64,000 nucleotides of DNA from JBHJGO01 sp050331715 (GTDB lineage Bacteria > Cyanobacteriota > Cyanobacteriia > Cyanobacteriales > Microcoleaceae). Shown piece by piece: positions 35,904 through 45,223 of the stretch. The DNA lies in contig JBHJGO010000028.1 in the NCBI GenBank assembly GCA_050331715.1, positions 38,772 through 102,771 of the forward strand. Reading direction: 5' to 3'. The position numbers and the translations under genes were made by a program. Position 1 is the stretch's first letter, and every line of letters starts with the position of its first letter. The notes beneath the pieces were generated by a model that was not told the DNA's origin, ran no database searches, and worked only from the letters and a program-made list of their open reading frames with translations.

Positions 35904-36028
35904 TAGATTGCTAAAGGGTCTCCGATGACCAAAGGGAAAAAGTCGAGAGTTAGACTCTCAAGCTCTCTAAGCAGAAGTCGCTAACCGGAGAAATCTACAG
36001 CGTGTATCATCTCATACCCGTGCTATTT

Positions 36029-38422
36029 CTATTTCATCTGAACCTCAACTTCGTTAATCTTGCCGCTGAAGGCGAAGGGGCGGCGTTCGTCGTAGTCCGT
36101 CGAAACTGGAGAACCTAGGTCAGTTCCGACGTCAAAAGTTTCGCTAGCGGTAAAGGCAGCCGGAACGGTACGTTGCACTGTGACTTTGGCTGCTTCCTGG
36201 CCATCTACCCGAATCACCACATCTGCTGGAGAAATTGGTTTGGGGGACTGGAAGGTGGTTTCCACCTCAATCCTGTGTTTTCCGGCCGGAATCTTTGCTG
36301 TTTGAGTCTTGTACTTCTCGATTAATAGCATGTTGTATTCATAATTGATCTGGCCCTGATCCATGTACAGCGTCAAACCGCCGCCAGCACCCCCTAGGGC
36401 ATAGAGAACACCTGTGGCATTATTACTGAGTTCAGCGTCAATCGTGACCAAGTTACTGGCCCGACCCAAACCTGGAGCAGTGAATTCTGGCATCCGTTGA
36501 ATCGTGTCATCGAATGTCCAACTGGTGTAAGGCGTGGCAATCCGGTCTTCTGGATGCAGTCGTGTCCACAAACTACCCCCAATTGGGAAGACTTCATTGT
36601 TTTTCGCCTCTTCCAGGAACAGTTTCTTCATCGCTTCTAAGCGTTGCGGTTCCTGATCCGCCAAATCGTTCATCTGGGTAAAGTCTTCGTCGATGTGATA
36701 CAGCTCCCAAACATCCTGACTGGAATCCCACTCCGGTAACTTCGCCGTCGAACCAGCCGTATCCCACGGAATCAGAGGGCCAAAGGCACTAGCAAACCAC
36801 CCATCTGCATAGATCCCGCGACTGCCGTTGTTCTCGAAGTACTGGACTTGCTTGCGGGTGGGTGTGTTGGGATTATCGAAGGTGTAGACCATGCTAATGC
36901 CATGCTTCGGCTCCTTCTCTATGCCATCCAGCACATCCGGTGGTGTGATGCCCAGAATTTCGTAAATCGTAGGTACAATGTCATTCACATGGTGGAATTG
37001 AGGGCGAGGCGTTTTGTCGGGCTTGATTCGCTTCGGCCAGGAAACAATCATCGGGTTACGAGTACCGCCGAAGTGAGAAGCAATCAGCTTGGTGTGCCAG
37101 AAGGGAGTATCTCCAGCCCAGGCCCAACCCGCGTGGTATATGTTGTCAGTTTTGGCCGTTCCAAGAACGCCCAACCCGCCCAACTCATCGAGAGCATCTA
37201 GTTGCTGGTCAACAGTATTGGGAATATTGTTCTGAGCCAGAAGTTCACTAATGGAACCTTTAATTCCTTCGGCACTGGAGCCATTGTCACCCCAAATATA
37301 GATAATTAGAGTGTTGTCACGCAGCCCCAATTCTTCCAATTCATCAATGATCCGTCCAGCTTGGGTATCCACGTGTTCAGCAAACCCGGCGAAGATTTCC
37401 ATCAAGCGACGTTGGAAGGGAAGTTGGTCTTCAGGAATGCTATCCCAGGAGGCTAAGGTATCCGGACGGGGAGTCAACTGGGCATCAGCAGGAATCCAAC
37501 CGAGTTCTTTCTGGCGGGCAAACACCCGCTCTCGATAGGCATCCCAACCATCGTCAAATTTACCCTTATACTTATCGGCCCATTCTTTGAAAATGTGATG
37601 TGGCCCGTGGGTTGCACCGGGTGTCCAATACATCAGGAATGGTTTGTCGGGGGAGTAAGCTCGGTGGTTTCGCAGCCACTGAATCGCCCTATCTGCCAAA
37701 TCTTCCGACAGGTGGTAGGTTTCATCGACCGGAGGTTCTACAGGGTTAATGTTCTCGAACAACCGAGGTTCATACTGAGAAGTTTCTCCCGCCACAAAAC
37801 CATAGAAATAATCAAATCCATGCCCGGTCGGCCACCGATCAAATGGCCCCATGGCCGTGGTTTCGTCCGATGGGGTATTGTGCCACTTGCCAAAAGCCGC
37901 CGTTTTGTAACCGTATTCTCGCAAAACTTCAGCAATGGTTCCCGTACTTTTTGGGATTGTTCCCAGATACCCATCCCAATCCACACCCCGTTCAGCAATG
38001 GTTCCATAGTGGGCGCGGTGGTGGTTGCGTCCAGTTAACAATGCGGCACGAGTTGGAGAACAGATGGAAGTCGTATGGAAGGTGTTGTAACTAATGCCTT
38101 CGTCTCGCAATCGGGTTAGGGTAGGGGCATGAATTTCACCGCCGAAGGTGTCGGCTGTCCCGAACCCGATGTCATCCATCATCACGATCAGAATGTTCGG
38201 GGCATCAGCAGGTAGATGTTCTGGTTCTTTGCGGCGCGTCATGGTGGAGTCCTGCAACCTGGGCTTGGCGACACTGGCAGAGGGCACCACGGGAAACGGC
38301 AATACAGAACCGTCACTCACCTGTTGAGCAATCGATACCGTTGGTAATACAAGAACCGCTATACAAATCAAAGCAGGAATCAGACGCCGAGAATAGCGCC
38401 TGAACCAAGAGGGAAATTTCAT
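36029..38422 (-). CDS. Secreted arylsulfatase (type I, formylglycine-dependent)
   Basis: A 797-residue protein from the ATG at 38422, with a signal peptide (RRYSRRLIPALICIAVLVLPTVSIAQQ). The type I sulfatase signature CSPTRAALLTGR is present, with Cys121 the residue converted to formylglycine. Metal and substrate residues are visible in IVMMDDIGFG, GKWHNTP, GATHGPHH and WGDNGSS. The length matches large arylsulfatases with a C-terminal beta domain (DRIATPYTSWTFDD onward). It would hydrolyse sulfate esters in the periplasm or outside the cell. No true formylglycine-generating enzyme is visible nearby. It is divergent from an AraC regulator gene, 148 bp away, a likely regulatory partner. Confidence 0.93.
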   Translation of the reverse strand: MKFPSWFRRYSRRLIPALICIAVLVLPTVSIAQQVSDGSVLPFPVVPSASVAKPRLQDSTMTRRKEPEHLPADAPNILIVMMDDIGFGTADTFGGEIHAPTLTRLRDEGISYNTFHTTSICSPTRAALLTGRNHHRAHYGTIAERGVDWDGYLGTIPKSTGTIAEVLREYGYKTAAFGKWHNTPSDETTAMGPFDRWPTGHGFDYFYGFVAGETSQYEPRLFENINPVEPPVDETYHLSEDLADRAIQWLRNHRAYSPDKPFLMYWTPGATHGPHHIFKEWADKYKGKFDDGWDAYRERVFARQKELGWIPADAQLTPRPDTLASWDSIPEDQLPFQRRLMEIFAGFAEHVDTQAGRIIDELEELGLRDNTLIIYIWGDNGSSAEGIKGSISELLAQNNIPNTVDQQLDALDELGGLGVLGTAKTDNIYHAGWAWAGDTPFWHTKLIASHFGGTRNPMIVSWPKRIKPDKTPRPQFHHVNDIVPTIYEILGITPPDVLDGIEKEPKHGISMVYTFDNPNTPTRKQVQYFENNGSRGIYADGWFASAFGPLIPWDTAGSTAKLPEWDSSQDVWELYHIDEDFTQMNDLADQEPQRLEAMKKLFLEEAKNNEVFPIGGSLWTRLHPEDRIATPYTSWTFDDTIQRMPEFTAPGLGRASNLVTIDAELSNNATGVLYALGGAGGGLTLYMDQGQINYEYNMLLIEKYKTQTAKIPAGKHRIEVETTFQSPKPISPADVVIRVDGQEAAKVTVQRTVPAAFTASETFDVGTDLGSPVSTDYDERRPFAFSGKINEVEVQMK

Positions 38423-38432
38423 AACGATGTAC

Positions 38433-38560
38433 AACTTTATACGCTCTGTCCAACATTATCGAAGCATTAGGATCCTCCTAACATTCAAAAACTGCATCGG
38501 AGTGAGTGGCGAGAACATCAAGCTTGTTATAATTTGTCAGGAATCTTCTACGAGGAGGTT
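38433..38560 (+). promoter_or_regulatory. Upstream region of the first AraC gene, duplicated at 39671-39823
   Basis: It shares in order with the second AraC upstream region: AACTTTATACG(C/T)TCT (38433; 39671), ATTCAAAAA(C/T)TGCATC (38483; 39756), GCTTGTTATA containing a -10-like TATAAT or TATACT (38522; 39787), and a Shine-Dalgarno sequence. No good -35 is seen, which fits an activator-dependent promoter. It also lies in the divergent promoter region of the sulfatase gene. Confidence 0.6.
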
Positions 38561-38570
38561 GATGTAGCGG

Positions 38571-39569
38571 ATGAAACAGGCAGATTCAAGCCGTCTACTA
38601 CACTGTTGTTTCACTGACATTGATGAACTGGGTGCAGCCCTGAATACTCAGCGCAATATTCAAGTTACTCAACTTAGCAATCAAAAATTCAGAGCAGATC
38701 TGCTATTAATTGCTTTCGACGAGGCTATTTTTTCATTCGCAAAAGCTTCATGTCCAGTCTACAGTGTGGGCGAAAAAGCACCGGATTACGTTTGCTTTAC
38801 CTGTATCCCAGAGATTGATACCCATCAACCTGGCCCCATCGCCCATAATCAGACCCTCTGCCACAACACAATATTTGGGTTTGACTCCTATCGGGAGATC
38901 ATGATGATCACCCCTGCAAATTTACGGGTCTGCAACATGCAGATTCATCGGGATGTACTTCAAAGCTATTTAGAAGTCATGGAGCGGCCTGATATTAATC
39001 AAAAATTTTTGGCAAGCAATTTTCTCAGTCTCCCGGCAACAATGCTGCCTGTCAAATCCTATCTCATCAATTTGTTTCAGGGAATTCAGCAATATCCGAA
39101 ATTTTTCCAGCTTCCACACCTCAAAAAGATCATCCTAGAAGATATCATTCCCTTGCTGATCGATGCGATTCCACCCTATTCCATTGCCAGTACAAAATCT
39201 GCACACTCCATCACTCGTGCCACATTAGTCAAGCAAGTAGAGAATTATATGATGGCAAATCTGGATCAGCCCATAACCTTGAAAGATCTATGCCAGGAAT
39301 TGAATACAAATCAACGCTCGATCTTCTATGGTTTTCAAGAGGTATTTGGTATGAGTCCAATGGCCTATCTAAAGACACAACGACTACATGGGGTGCGTCG
39401 CAAACTCAAAGTTGCTGATCCAGAGATAGATAGTGTGACAGCCATTGCCAATCAATTTGGATTCTGGAGTGTTGGGCATTTCGCCCGTGATTATCGAAAG
39501 ATGTTTGGGGAACGCCCTTCTGAAACGATGCAGCAATCTAAAATGTGGTCAGAGTCCGCTCACAACTGA
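38571..39569 (+). CDS. AraC-family transcriptional regulator (paralogue 1)
   Basis: A 332-residue regulator. A variable N-terminal sensor domain (LLHCCFTDIDELGAALNTQRNIQVTQLS...) is followed by a C-terminal double helix-turn-helix (about 218-325). This has LKDLCQELNTNQRSIFYGFQEVFGMSPMAYLKTQRLHGVRR and SVTAIANQFGFWSVGHFARDYRKMFGERPSE, the AraC/XylS signature. A strong AGGAGG at 38553-38558 precedes the ATG. An in-frame ATG-TAG sits between them at 38562. It is divergent from the arylsulfatase gene, suggesting control of it. A close paralogue follows downstream. The effector is unknown. Confidence 0.92.
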   Translation: MKQADSSRLLHCCFTDIDELGAALNTQRNIQVTQLSNQKFRADLLLIAFDEAIFSFAKASCPVYSVGEKAPDYVCFTCIPEIDTHQPGPIAHNQTLCHNTIFGFDSYREIMMITPANLRVCNMQIHRDVLQSYLEVMERPDINQKFLASNFLSLPATMLPVKSYLINLFQGIQQYPKFFQLPHLKKIILEDIIPLLIDAIPPYSIASTKSAHSITRATLVKQVENYMMANLDQPITLKDLCQELNTNQRSIFYGFQEVFGMSPMAYLKTQRLHGVRRKLKVADPEIDSVTAIANQFGFWSVGHFARDYRKMFGERPSETMQQSKMWSESAHN

Positions 39570-39670
39570 GACATAAACTCCATCAGGTTAAGGATTCTTC
39601 AGGACTGACATAATGCGATACATCATTGCCCCAATATTAATAGGGGGTCACACCCAGTTTTTGCAGGTAA

Positions 39671-39823
39671 AACTTTATACGTTCTCGGTAGAGATATCAG
39701 CAACCAAGTTCTTCTTGCGATTCGTGTGAGTTACTTTCAAAGTTCATCGGGCGATATTCAAAAATTGCATCTTCAAAAATCATCGTGCTTGTTATACTCA
39801 ACTCGTAACATCTTACGGAGGGG
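39671..39823 (+). promoter_or_regulatory. Upstream region of the second AraC gene, paralogous to 38433-38560
   Basis: The second copy of the duplicated upstream region. It has AACTTTATACGTTCT at 39671-39685, ATTCAAAAATTGCATC at 39756-39771, GCTTGTTATACT at 39787-39798, and GGAGGGG at 39817-39823 as ribosome site. Shared words in fixed order, with insertions between them, show that the duplication included the promoter. Confidence 0.6.
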
Positions 39824-39836
39824 TGCAAAGTGACAA

Positions 39837-40832
39837 ATGATACAGTCAACTTCAGGTCTGGTACTCTGTTGCTGCTTTACTGACATTGATGAACTGGCAG
39901 AGTTTATCAATACTCGACGGAATCTTCAGCTCACCCAGCTCAGTCAGGAGAAGTTCAGGTCGGAGCTCCTGTTTGTTGCTTTTGATGAGGCGACCTTTTC
40001 TTTTTCCCAAGCCTCCTGCCCAGTTTATAACCTGGGTGAGAAATCATCAGACCATGTGGATTTCAGTTGTATCCTGGAATCCGACAGGGATCGGCCTGGC
40101 GTTATTTCCCACAATCAGAACCTATCCCATGACACCCTATTCGGATTTGATTCAACTCGCGGAGTCAGGTTGATTGTGCCAGCAAACATGAGATTCTGTA
40201 ATGTTCAGATCCGCCAGGATGTTCTGCAAGATTGCCTGGAAGCAATGGATCGTCCAGACTTAGATCAGGACTTTTTTAAAACTAACTACATCTCCCTGCC
40301 AGCAACCCTGCCAATCGTTAAGTCCTACCTCACCGATTTGTTTCATCTCACACAACAGCAACCTGAGCTTCTGAAAATCCCCCATTTCAAGAAAATCATC
40401 CTGGAAGATCTCATTCCATTAATAATTGAGGCAATTCCCCCTCGTCAAAGTAGCCGAGCCCAATCTCTACGTCCGATCACCCGTGCTCTATTGGTCAAAC
40501 AGGCAGAAGATTACATGATGGCAAACCTGCATCAACCCCTGACGGTGAACGATTTGTGCCGCGAGTTGAATGCCAACAGCCGTTCCATTTTCTACGGCTT
40601 CCAAGAAATCTTTGGCATGGCACCCATGGCCTACTTGAAAGTACAGCGATTGCATAGCGTTCGGCGCAGGTTAAAAGCTGCTGATCCAGAAAGAGACAGC
40701 GTCACTGCCATTGCAAATCAATTTGGATTTTGGAGTGCCGGACATTTCGCCCGTGACTATAAAAAAATGTTTGGTGAACGCCCTTCCCAGACCATACAGC
40801 AGTTCACCCGCATCAATCAATTGAAAGTATAG
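39837..40832 (+). CDS. AraC-family transcriptional regulator (paralogue 2)
   Basis: A 331-residue paralogue of the upstream gene, similar along its whole length by eye. The sensor domain starts LCCCFTDIDELAEFINTRRNLQLTQLS. The C-terminal HTH pair contains VNDLCRELNANSRSIFYGFQEIFGMAPMAYLKVQRLH and SVTAIANQFGFWSAGHFARDYKKMFGERPSQT. The recognition helices are nearly identical to those of paralogue 1, so both should bind similar sites, while the sensor domains have diverged more. Upstream DNA is also duplicated. It is convergent with the hypothetical gene ending at 40839. Confidence 0.92.
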   Translation: MIQSTSGLVLCCCFTDIDELAEFINTRRNLQLTQLSQEKFRSELLFVAFDEATFSFSQASCPVYNLGEKSSDHVDFSCILESDRDRPGVISHNQNLSHDTLFGFDSTRGVRLIVPANMRFCNVQIRQDVLQDCLEAMDRPDLDQDFFKTNYISLPATLPIVKSYLTDLFHLTQQQPELLKIPHFKKIILEDLIPLIIEAIPPRQSSRAQSLRPITRALLVKQAEDYMMANLHQPLTVNDLCRELNANSRSIFYGFQEIFGMAPMAYLKVQRLHSVRRRLKAADPERDSVTAIANQFGFWSAGHFARDYKKMFGERPSQTIQQFTRINQLKV

Positions 40833-40838
40833 TTGGGA

Positions 40839-41192
40839 TCAAGCCTGAAACCCAAGCACTGCCTGTTTGACAACGGGTTGGACATAATCCACCGGAGCCA
40901 TCACAACCATCGCTACGCTATAGTGCCTGAGCTGACCTTCCATCGGGTATCGAGCTTCCGCAATCACTGGCATCCCAGAATCTTTCAGATAGTTCTTGAC
41001 CTGTTCCAGCAGTAGAGGTCGCTTTGGATCGGGATTGTTGTTGAAAATGACACTGATGTGCGCCCCATGATCGTTGAATGCTAGGGGGAAAACGCCCATC
41101 CGATGTTTAAACTCTTCTTCGTAGGCAATCTTCGCTCCGCCTTCTGCCAGGGAATCAAACAGTAGATCGATACTTTGCTTGTTAATCGCCAT
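40839..41192 (-). CDS. Conserved hypothetical protein
   Basis: A 117-residue soluble alpha/beta protein with no signal peptide. Segments such as GVFPLAFNDHGAHISVIFNN and LEQVKNYLKDSGMPVIAEARYPMEGQLRHYSVAMVVMAPVDYVQPVVKQAV suggest a small ferredoxin-like sandwich. No catalytic motif is apparent. It ends 6 bp from the stop of the second AraC gene, convergently. The family is not recognised. Confidence 0.65.
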   Translation of the reverse strand: MAINKQSIDLLFDSLAEGGAKIAYEEEFKHRMGVFPLAFNDHGAHISVIFNNNPDPKRPLLLEQVKNYLKDSGMPVIAEARYPMEGQLRHYSVAMVVMAPVDYVQPVVKQAVLGFQA

Positions 41193-41368
41193 TACAGTTC
41201 AAAAACGGTGCTTCTGTAACTCGCTGACAGAGGAGACCCCCTCCTATCTGCCTTTGGATACAGGAAATATTCCCATATCTTAACAAACTCTTAAAGACAA
41301 AATTATGTAAGAAGTTATATATTAATAGGCTAACTAAAATTGAGATTCTTTCAAACAAGACACATTCT

Positions 41369-41460
41369 GTAGGGTGCAGTCGTGAAGCGTAACGCAGAAG
41401 CGAAACGTACCGAATTATCTAATCAGGGTGCGCTATAAGCTGTAACACACCCTGCACCCC
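41369..41460. repeat. GTAGGGTGCA/CACCCTG degenerate palindromic repeat
   Basis: It contains GTAGGGTGCA, GAAGCGTAACGC and a CAGGGTG...CACCCTG stem (41424-41454), words seen in a common family of intergenic palindromes of cyanobacteria. It lies downstream of htpG and may act as its terminator. Confidence 0.5.
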
Positions 41461-41472
41461 CTCTGAGAAATT

Positions 41473-43446
41473 CTAGAGGGCGCGTTGAGTTAGATCGGTC
41501 AGAACTTTATTGGAGCGTTCAACAAATGATGTCATTCCCTCCGCATCAAAGCCCTTCTGGGCCATTAGTGCCAGGTCATAAACATACTGGCAAACCGACT
41601 TAGCCAATTCAGATGAAGGAGATTCTCCAGCCCCTTGAATAATTGCCCCTTGACTCAGGTTCGCCAGATTCTGAATCAGAGGATGGGCAGTATTAACCAA
41701 TAGAATGTGATCCTCCGGAAATTCTCCCCGTTCCTGCCCCATCAGAGCAGTCATATCCTGAATACGCCGCATGGCCTCTGGAAGCAACACCATTGCAGGT
41801 GGTGTATTCTCTGACTTGAGAGACTCCGCCCGAACGTTAACCCGTGGTTTGTTCAAGGCATTCTCGAACAACTCCTTGAGTTGCTGGCTGCGGGTTTTAT
41901 TGGTTGTGGGATCAACCAGCTCGCCTTCATTGTCCTTGCTAATCAGTTCCTCATTGATTTCTGAATCCACCCGTGAGAACTTGACGTCAGTATGTTCCCG
42001 CTCCAGGAAACTGATGAAGTGAGTGTCAATAAAGGAATCCAGGAATAGCACTTCCAAGCCTTGGCTCTTGTGAAGTTCCACATAGGTGGCCTGGGATGCG
42101 GCATCCGTACAGTAGAAGACCTGGTTTTCATGGCGCTCCTTGTTCCGCTCTAGATATTCATCCAAAGTGGTGTAGAAGAAGCTATTTTCATCGGTAACCT
42201 GGGAGGGATCGCTGGGGACATCCTGCCATGCATCCTGATCCTCAGCCTGAACCTGAACCTCTGGTGTCTCACTTGCTTCGGGTTTGTAAGTCGTGCGGAA
42301 GATCAGAATATCCTCCACCTGCTTCTTAAACTTTTCATCGTTCAGAGATCCAAACTTGGCAAAGGTACCAATATCCTGCCAGCAGCGAATGTACTCCTTG
42401 CGATCATCCCGGTAAAGCTCTTTGAGGCGATCGCCCACTTTCTTGGCAATGTAGTCAGCAATCTTTCTAACCGTGCGATTACTCTGCAACGCACTCCGGG
42501 AAATATTCAGTGGAATATCGGTACTGTCAATTACACCCCGCAACGGCATCAGGAACTTCGGAATTACTTCTTCACAGTGGTCGCTGACAAAAACCTGATT
42601 GGAGAAGAGTTTAATGTTCCCCTGGGTGACATCTACATCGGGGCGCAGCTTCGGAAAATACAGGATGCCATTCACAATAAATGGATAATCCGTATTCAGG
42701 TGTACCCAGAGCAAAGGCTCTTCCTGAAAGGGATAGAGGTAACGGTACAATTCCAGGTAATCATCCTTGGTCAAGTTACTGGAAGATTCGCGCCAGGGAG
42801 CCGTCTGACGGTTCAGGACTTCGCCATCCATCTTGATGGACACAGGCATAAAGTCACAATAGGTTTTCACCAACTGCTGAATCCGCTGGGTTTCCAGATA
42901 CTCTTCCTCCTCGTCCATGAGGGTCAGAGTGATGGTCGTTCCCCGCTCCGTGCGAGGGGACTCCTCTAGTTTGAATTCTGGCGAACCGTCACACGTCCAG
43001 TGAATTGCCTGAGCCCCTTCCTGGTAGGACAGGGTATCGATTTCTACCTGCTTAGCCACCATAAAGGAGGAGTAGAAGCCCAGACCAAAGTGACCAATAA
43101 TGGCATCATTCCCATCAGACTTGTACTTGGAGATGAATTCTTCGGCACTGGAAAAGGCCACCTGATTGATATATTTCTTGACCTCATCTGCGGTCATGCC
43201 GATGCCGTTATCGGTGATGGAGAGAGTTTTCTTGTCCTTATCGATGGCGACTGTAATTTCAGGTTCCCCGACTTCGCCAGTATATTCACCAGAACGGGAC
43301 ACCATGCTGAGTTTGGAGATGGCATCAACAGCATTAGAAACCAGTTCCCGGAAAAATACTTCGTGGTCGGTGTAAAGAGATTTTTTAATAATGGGGAAGA
43401 TATTCTCGGTATGGATCGTTATCTGTCCCTGTTCCAATACACTCAT
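41473..43446 (-). CDS. htpG: Hsp90 chaperone
   Basis: A 657-residue bacterial Hsp90 from the ATG at 43446; a GTG two codons upstream is also in frame. The N-terminal GHKL ATPase is clear: FFRELVSNAVDAI, SITDNGIGMT and IGHFGLGFYSSFMVA. The middle domain carries the catalytic-arginine loop region (PLNISRSALQSNRTVRKI). The C-terminal dimerisation domain is shorter and more variable, as in bacteria. It has a role in stress folding and, in cyanobacteria, in phycobilisome and tetrapyrrole proteins. No CIRCE or other heat-shock site is recognised upstream. Confidence 0.96.
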   Translation of the reverse strand: MSVLEQGQITIHTENIFPIIKKSLYTDHEVFFRELVSNAVDAISKLSMVSRSGEYTGEVGEPEITVAIDKDKKTLSITDNGIGMTADEVKKYINQVAFSSAEEFISKYKSDGNDAIIGHFGLGFYSSFMVAKQVEIDTLSYQEGAQAIHWTCDGSPEFKLEESPRTERGTTITLTLMDEEEEYLETQRIQQLVKTYCDFMPVSIKMDGEVLNRQTAPWRESSSNLTKDDYLELYRYLYPFQEEPLLWVHLNTDYPFIVNGILYFPKLRPDVDVTQGNIKLFSNQVFVSDHCEEVIPKFLMPLRGVIDSTDIPLNISRSALQSNRTVRKIADYIAKKVGDRLKELYRDDRKEYIRCWQDIGTFAKFGSLNDEKFKKQVEDILIFRTTYKPEASETPEVQVQAEDQDAWQDVPSDPSQVTDENSFFYTTLDEYLERNKERHENQVFYCTDAASQATYVELHKSQGLEVLFLDSFIDTHFISFLEREHTDVKFSRVDSEINEELISKDNEGELVDPTTNKTRSQQLKELFENALNKPRVNVRAESLKSENTPPAMVLLPEAMRRIQDMTALMGQERGEFPEDHILLVNTAHPLIQNLANLSQGAIIQGAGESPSSELAKSVCQYVYDLALMAQKGFDAEGMTSFVERSNKVLTDLTQRAL

Positions 43447-43655
43447 AGGCACTCCATAGTTTGTCCTCTATAGGTTAAATTTTCAGGGATACAGCGGCCA
43501 ATGGAGTGGGCAATCCCCCTAAATTAAGATTCGGTTTCCCGTATTTTGAGCAAGATCGCCTCTAATAACTTGAGCAACGTTACAGATTCCATGTCGGAAG
43601 ATGGAAGGTCGGGGACAATGAAAAAAAGTAGCTTTGCAGGTCGCTAAAAGGAGTA

Positions 43656-45044
43656 TTAATGCTTGGCACATCGAAATCCAGCTAAGATTTGCCGGATATG
43701 GGGATGATACCAATTGCGGAAGCTACTACGAAGTGCCCAGGGACGAGTGGCCCAACTGCCTCCCTTGAGGACGCGATGCCGACTATCAAAGTATGCCTGT
43801 GAATAACCCCGATAGGGATAGGAACGAAAACCCGAATAATTCTGAAAGGGACTTGATGTCCATTCCCAAACATTTCCCAATAAATCAAATACCCCTTCAG
43901 CACTGACTCCCGCAGGATGGGCATGAACTGGAGTAGTGAAGGGCTGCATCAGGGATCCAGGTTGAATTTGTGTAACCAGGTTACATCGGGTTAAATCAGG
44001 TTCAGCCGTTCCCCAGGGATGGAGTCCGTGAGCGGAGCGGGCAGCTCTTTCCCACTCTGCTTCTGTCGGTAGACGTTTGCCTGCAAAGTTACAGTAGGCT
44101 TCAGCTTCATACCAACTCACCCCGCAAACAGGGTGGTCAGCAAATTTTGGATCGTCTAGCCAATAGTTGGGTTGTGCAATTGGAGTCTCCAGAGAAGCCT
44201 TTTGCAACCAATCCCAACCTGCCGCAGACCACCATTGAGGCTGTTGATAGCCGCCTGCCTGCATGAACTGATGGTATTGACCACAGGTAACGGGATAGCG
44301 GTCAATCCAGTAGGCATCCAGGTGAATCAAATGGACAGGTTGTTCATTATCCAGGGCTTCTGGGCCATCGTAGCCCATGAGAAAATCACCAGCAGGGATT
44401 CTGGCCATTTCCGTTGGCGTCGGTTTAGTTTCAATCGGAGTGAATACAGCAATTGTCCCGTCGGTATGGAACGTATCAGTCGTCGAGTTCCCCTGTTTTA
44501 GATGTGTCAGCGACTTCCTATCAGATAGGGAAATCAAGCGGGATCTGCCTGTACCAGAATCCAATGGAGCCTGTTGTAACGCATAGGCACGATTCTGCTG
44601 ATTCCTTCGGTGAAGCTGCAACGCAAAGGTGATCGTTTCATAGTGTTGGCTCTCGTGTTGCAGAATGAAATACCAAAGTCTGGCCTGTTGTTCGATGGGA
44701 GCCATTTTCAAATATTGCCAAACCTGCTCTCTGACCGCCGACAGATAGGCTTCAATTTCTGAGATCGTTGGTAACTCAGCCCGTTTTGCTTTTGGCAAAC
44801 CATCAGCTCTGAAAAGTCGATGATACTCTGGAAAGACTGGAGGATAACCCGCTGCCTTCTCCAGTAACCAATGGGCTTCGGTGTAGGCGATATGTCCCAG
44901 ATGCCACCCTATCGGGCTAAATTCTGGATGCGGCTGCCTCCGAAATAAATCCTCATCAATTCCCTCAAATACTCCTAATGTTCCTAGACGACAGTGATCA
45001 AATGCTGCACCAAACCATTCCCTAGAACTCATAGGCAAAATCAT
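43656..45044 (-). CDS. egtB: EgtB-like non-heme iron sulfoxide synthase (DinB + FGE-type domains)
   Basis: A 462-residue protein with an N-terminal DinB-like domain (about 10-160) and a C-terminal formylglycine-generating-enzyme-type lectin fold (about 215-460). The iron-binding three-histidine facial triad of EgtB/OvoA fits WHLGH (H48/H51) and QHESQH (H130, H134). The ending KGGSWATRPWALRSSFRNWYHPHIRQILAGFRCA matches EgtB and lacks the two cysteines essential in true FGE. It therefore probably catalyses oxidative C-S bond formation toward ergothioneine or a related thiol-histidine, not sulfatase maturation. No EgtD is adjacent. The exact substrate is uncertain. Confidence 0.8.
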   Translation of the reverse strand: MILPMSSREWFGAAFDHCRLGTLGVFEGIDEDLFRRQPHPEFSPIGWHLGHIAYTEAHWLLEKAAGYPPVFPEYHRLFRADGLPKAKRAELPTISEIEAYLSAVREQVWQYLKMAPIEQQARLWYFILQHESQHYETITFALQLHRRNQQNRAYALQQAPLDSGTGRSRLISLSDRKSLTHLKQGNSTTDTFHTDGTIAVFTPIETKPTPTEMARIPAGDFLMGYDGPEALDNEQPVHLIHLDAYWIDRYPVTCGQYHQFMQAGGYQQPQWWSAAGWDWLQKASLETPIAQPNYWLDDPKFADHPVCGVSWYEAEAYCNFAGKRLPTEAEWERAARSAHGLHPWGTAEPDLTRCNLVTQIQPGSLMQPFTTPVHAHPAGVSAEGVFDLLGNVWEWTSSPFQNYSGFRSYPYRGYSQAYFDSRHRVLKGGSWATRPWALRSSFRNWYHPHIRQILAGFRCAKH

Positions 45045-45082
45045 TCAACCAAATCATTCAAAACGCTACACTGCTGGCAAGC

Positions 45083-45138
45083 GCTATTCGCAAATAGCTA
45101 TCAGCAAATCTTACCAATATCGCTATTCCCAAGTAGCG
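45083..45138. promoter_or_regulatory. Pair of similar short inverted repeats in a divergent promoter region
   Basis: GCTATT-CGCA-AATAGC (45083-45098) and CGCTA-TTCCCAAG-TAGCG (45121-45138) share the word CGCTATTC. They lie between the divergent egtB-like and rlmD-like genes, and could be operator sites or small repeats. Confidence 0.35.
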
Positions 45139-45223
45139 AGAATCCAGAACTCAAACGATAATGACATAGGATTGTGTTAGTTCGCAGTGAATCGTCAAGC
45201 TTCACGGCAGTAAACAAAAAATA

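Noticed and set aside
40833..41015. Plus-strand ORF after the second AraC gene
   Set aside because: It is the antisense shadow of the hypothetical gene at 40839-41192.
43447..43655. CIRCE-type heat-shock operator before htpG
   Set aside because: No TTAGCACTC/GAGTGCTAA arms are visible in the region upstream of htpG, nor before clpB.
43656..45044. Annotation as sulfatase-activating formylglycine-generating enzyme
   Set aside because: The two active-site cysteines of FGE are absent after the GGSW motif, while a DinB domain with the three-histidine iron triad is present, favouring an EgtB-like enzyme.
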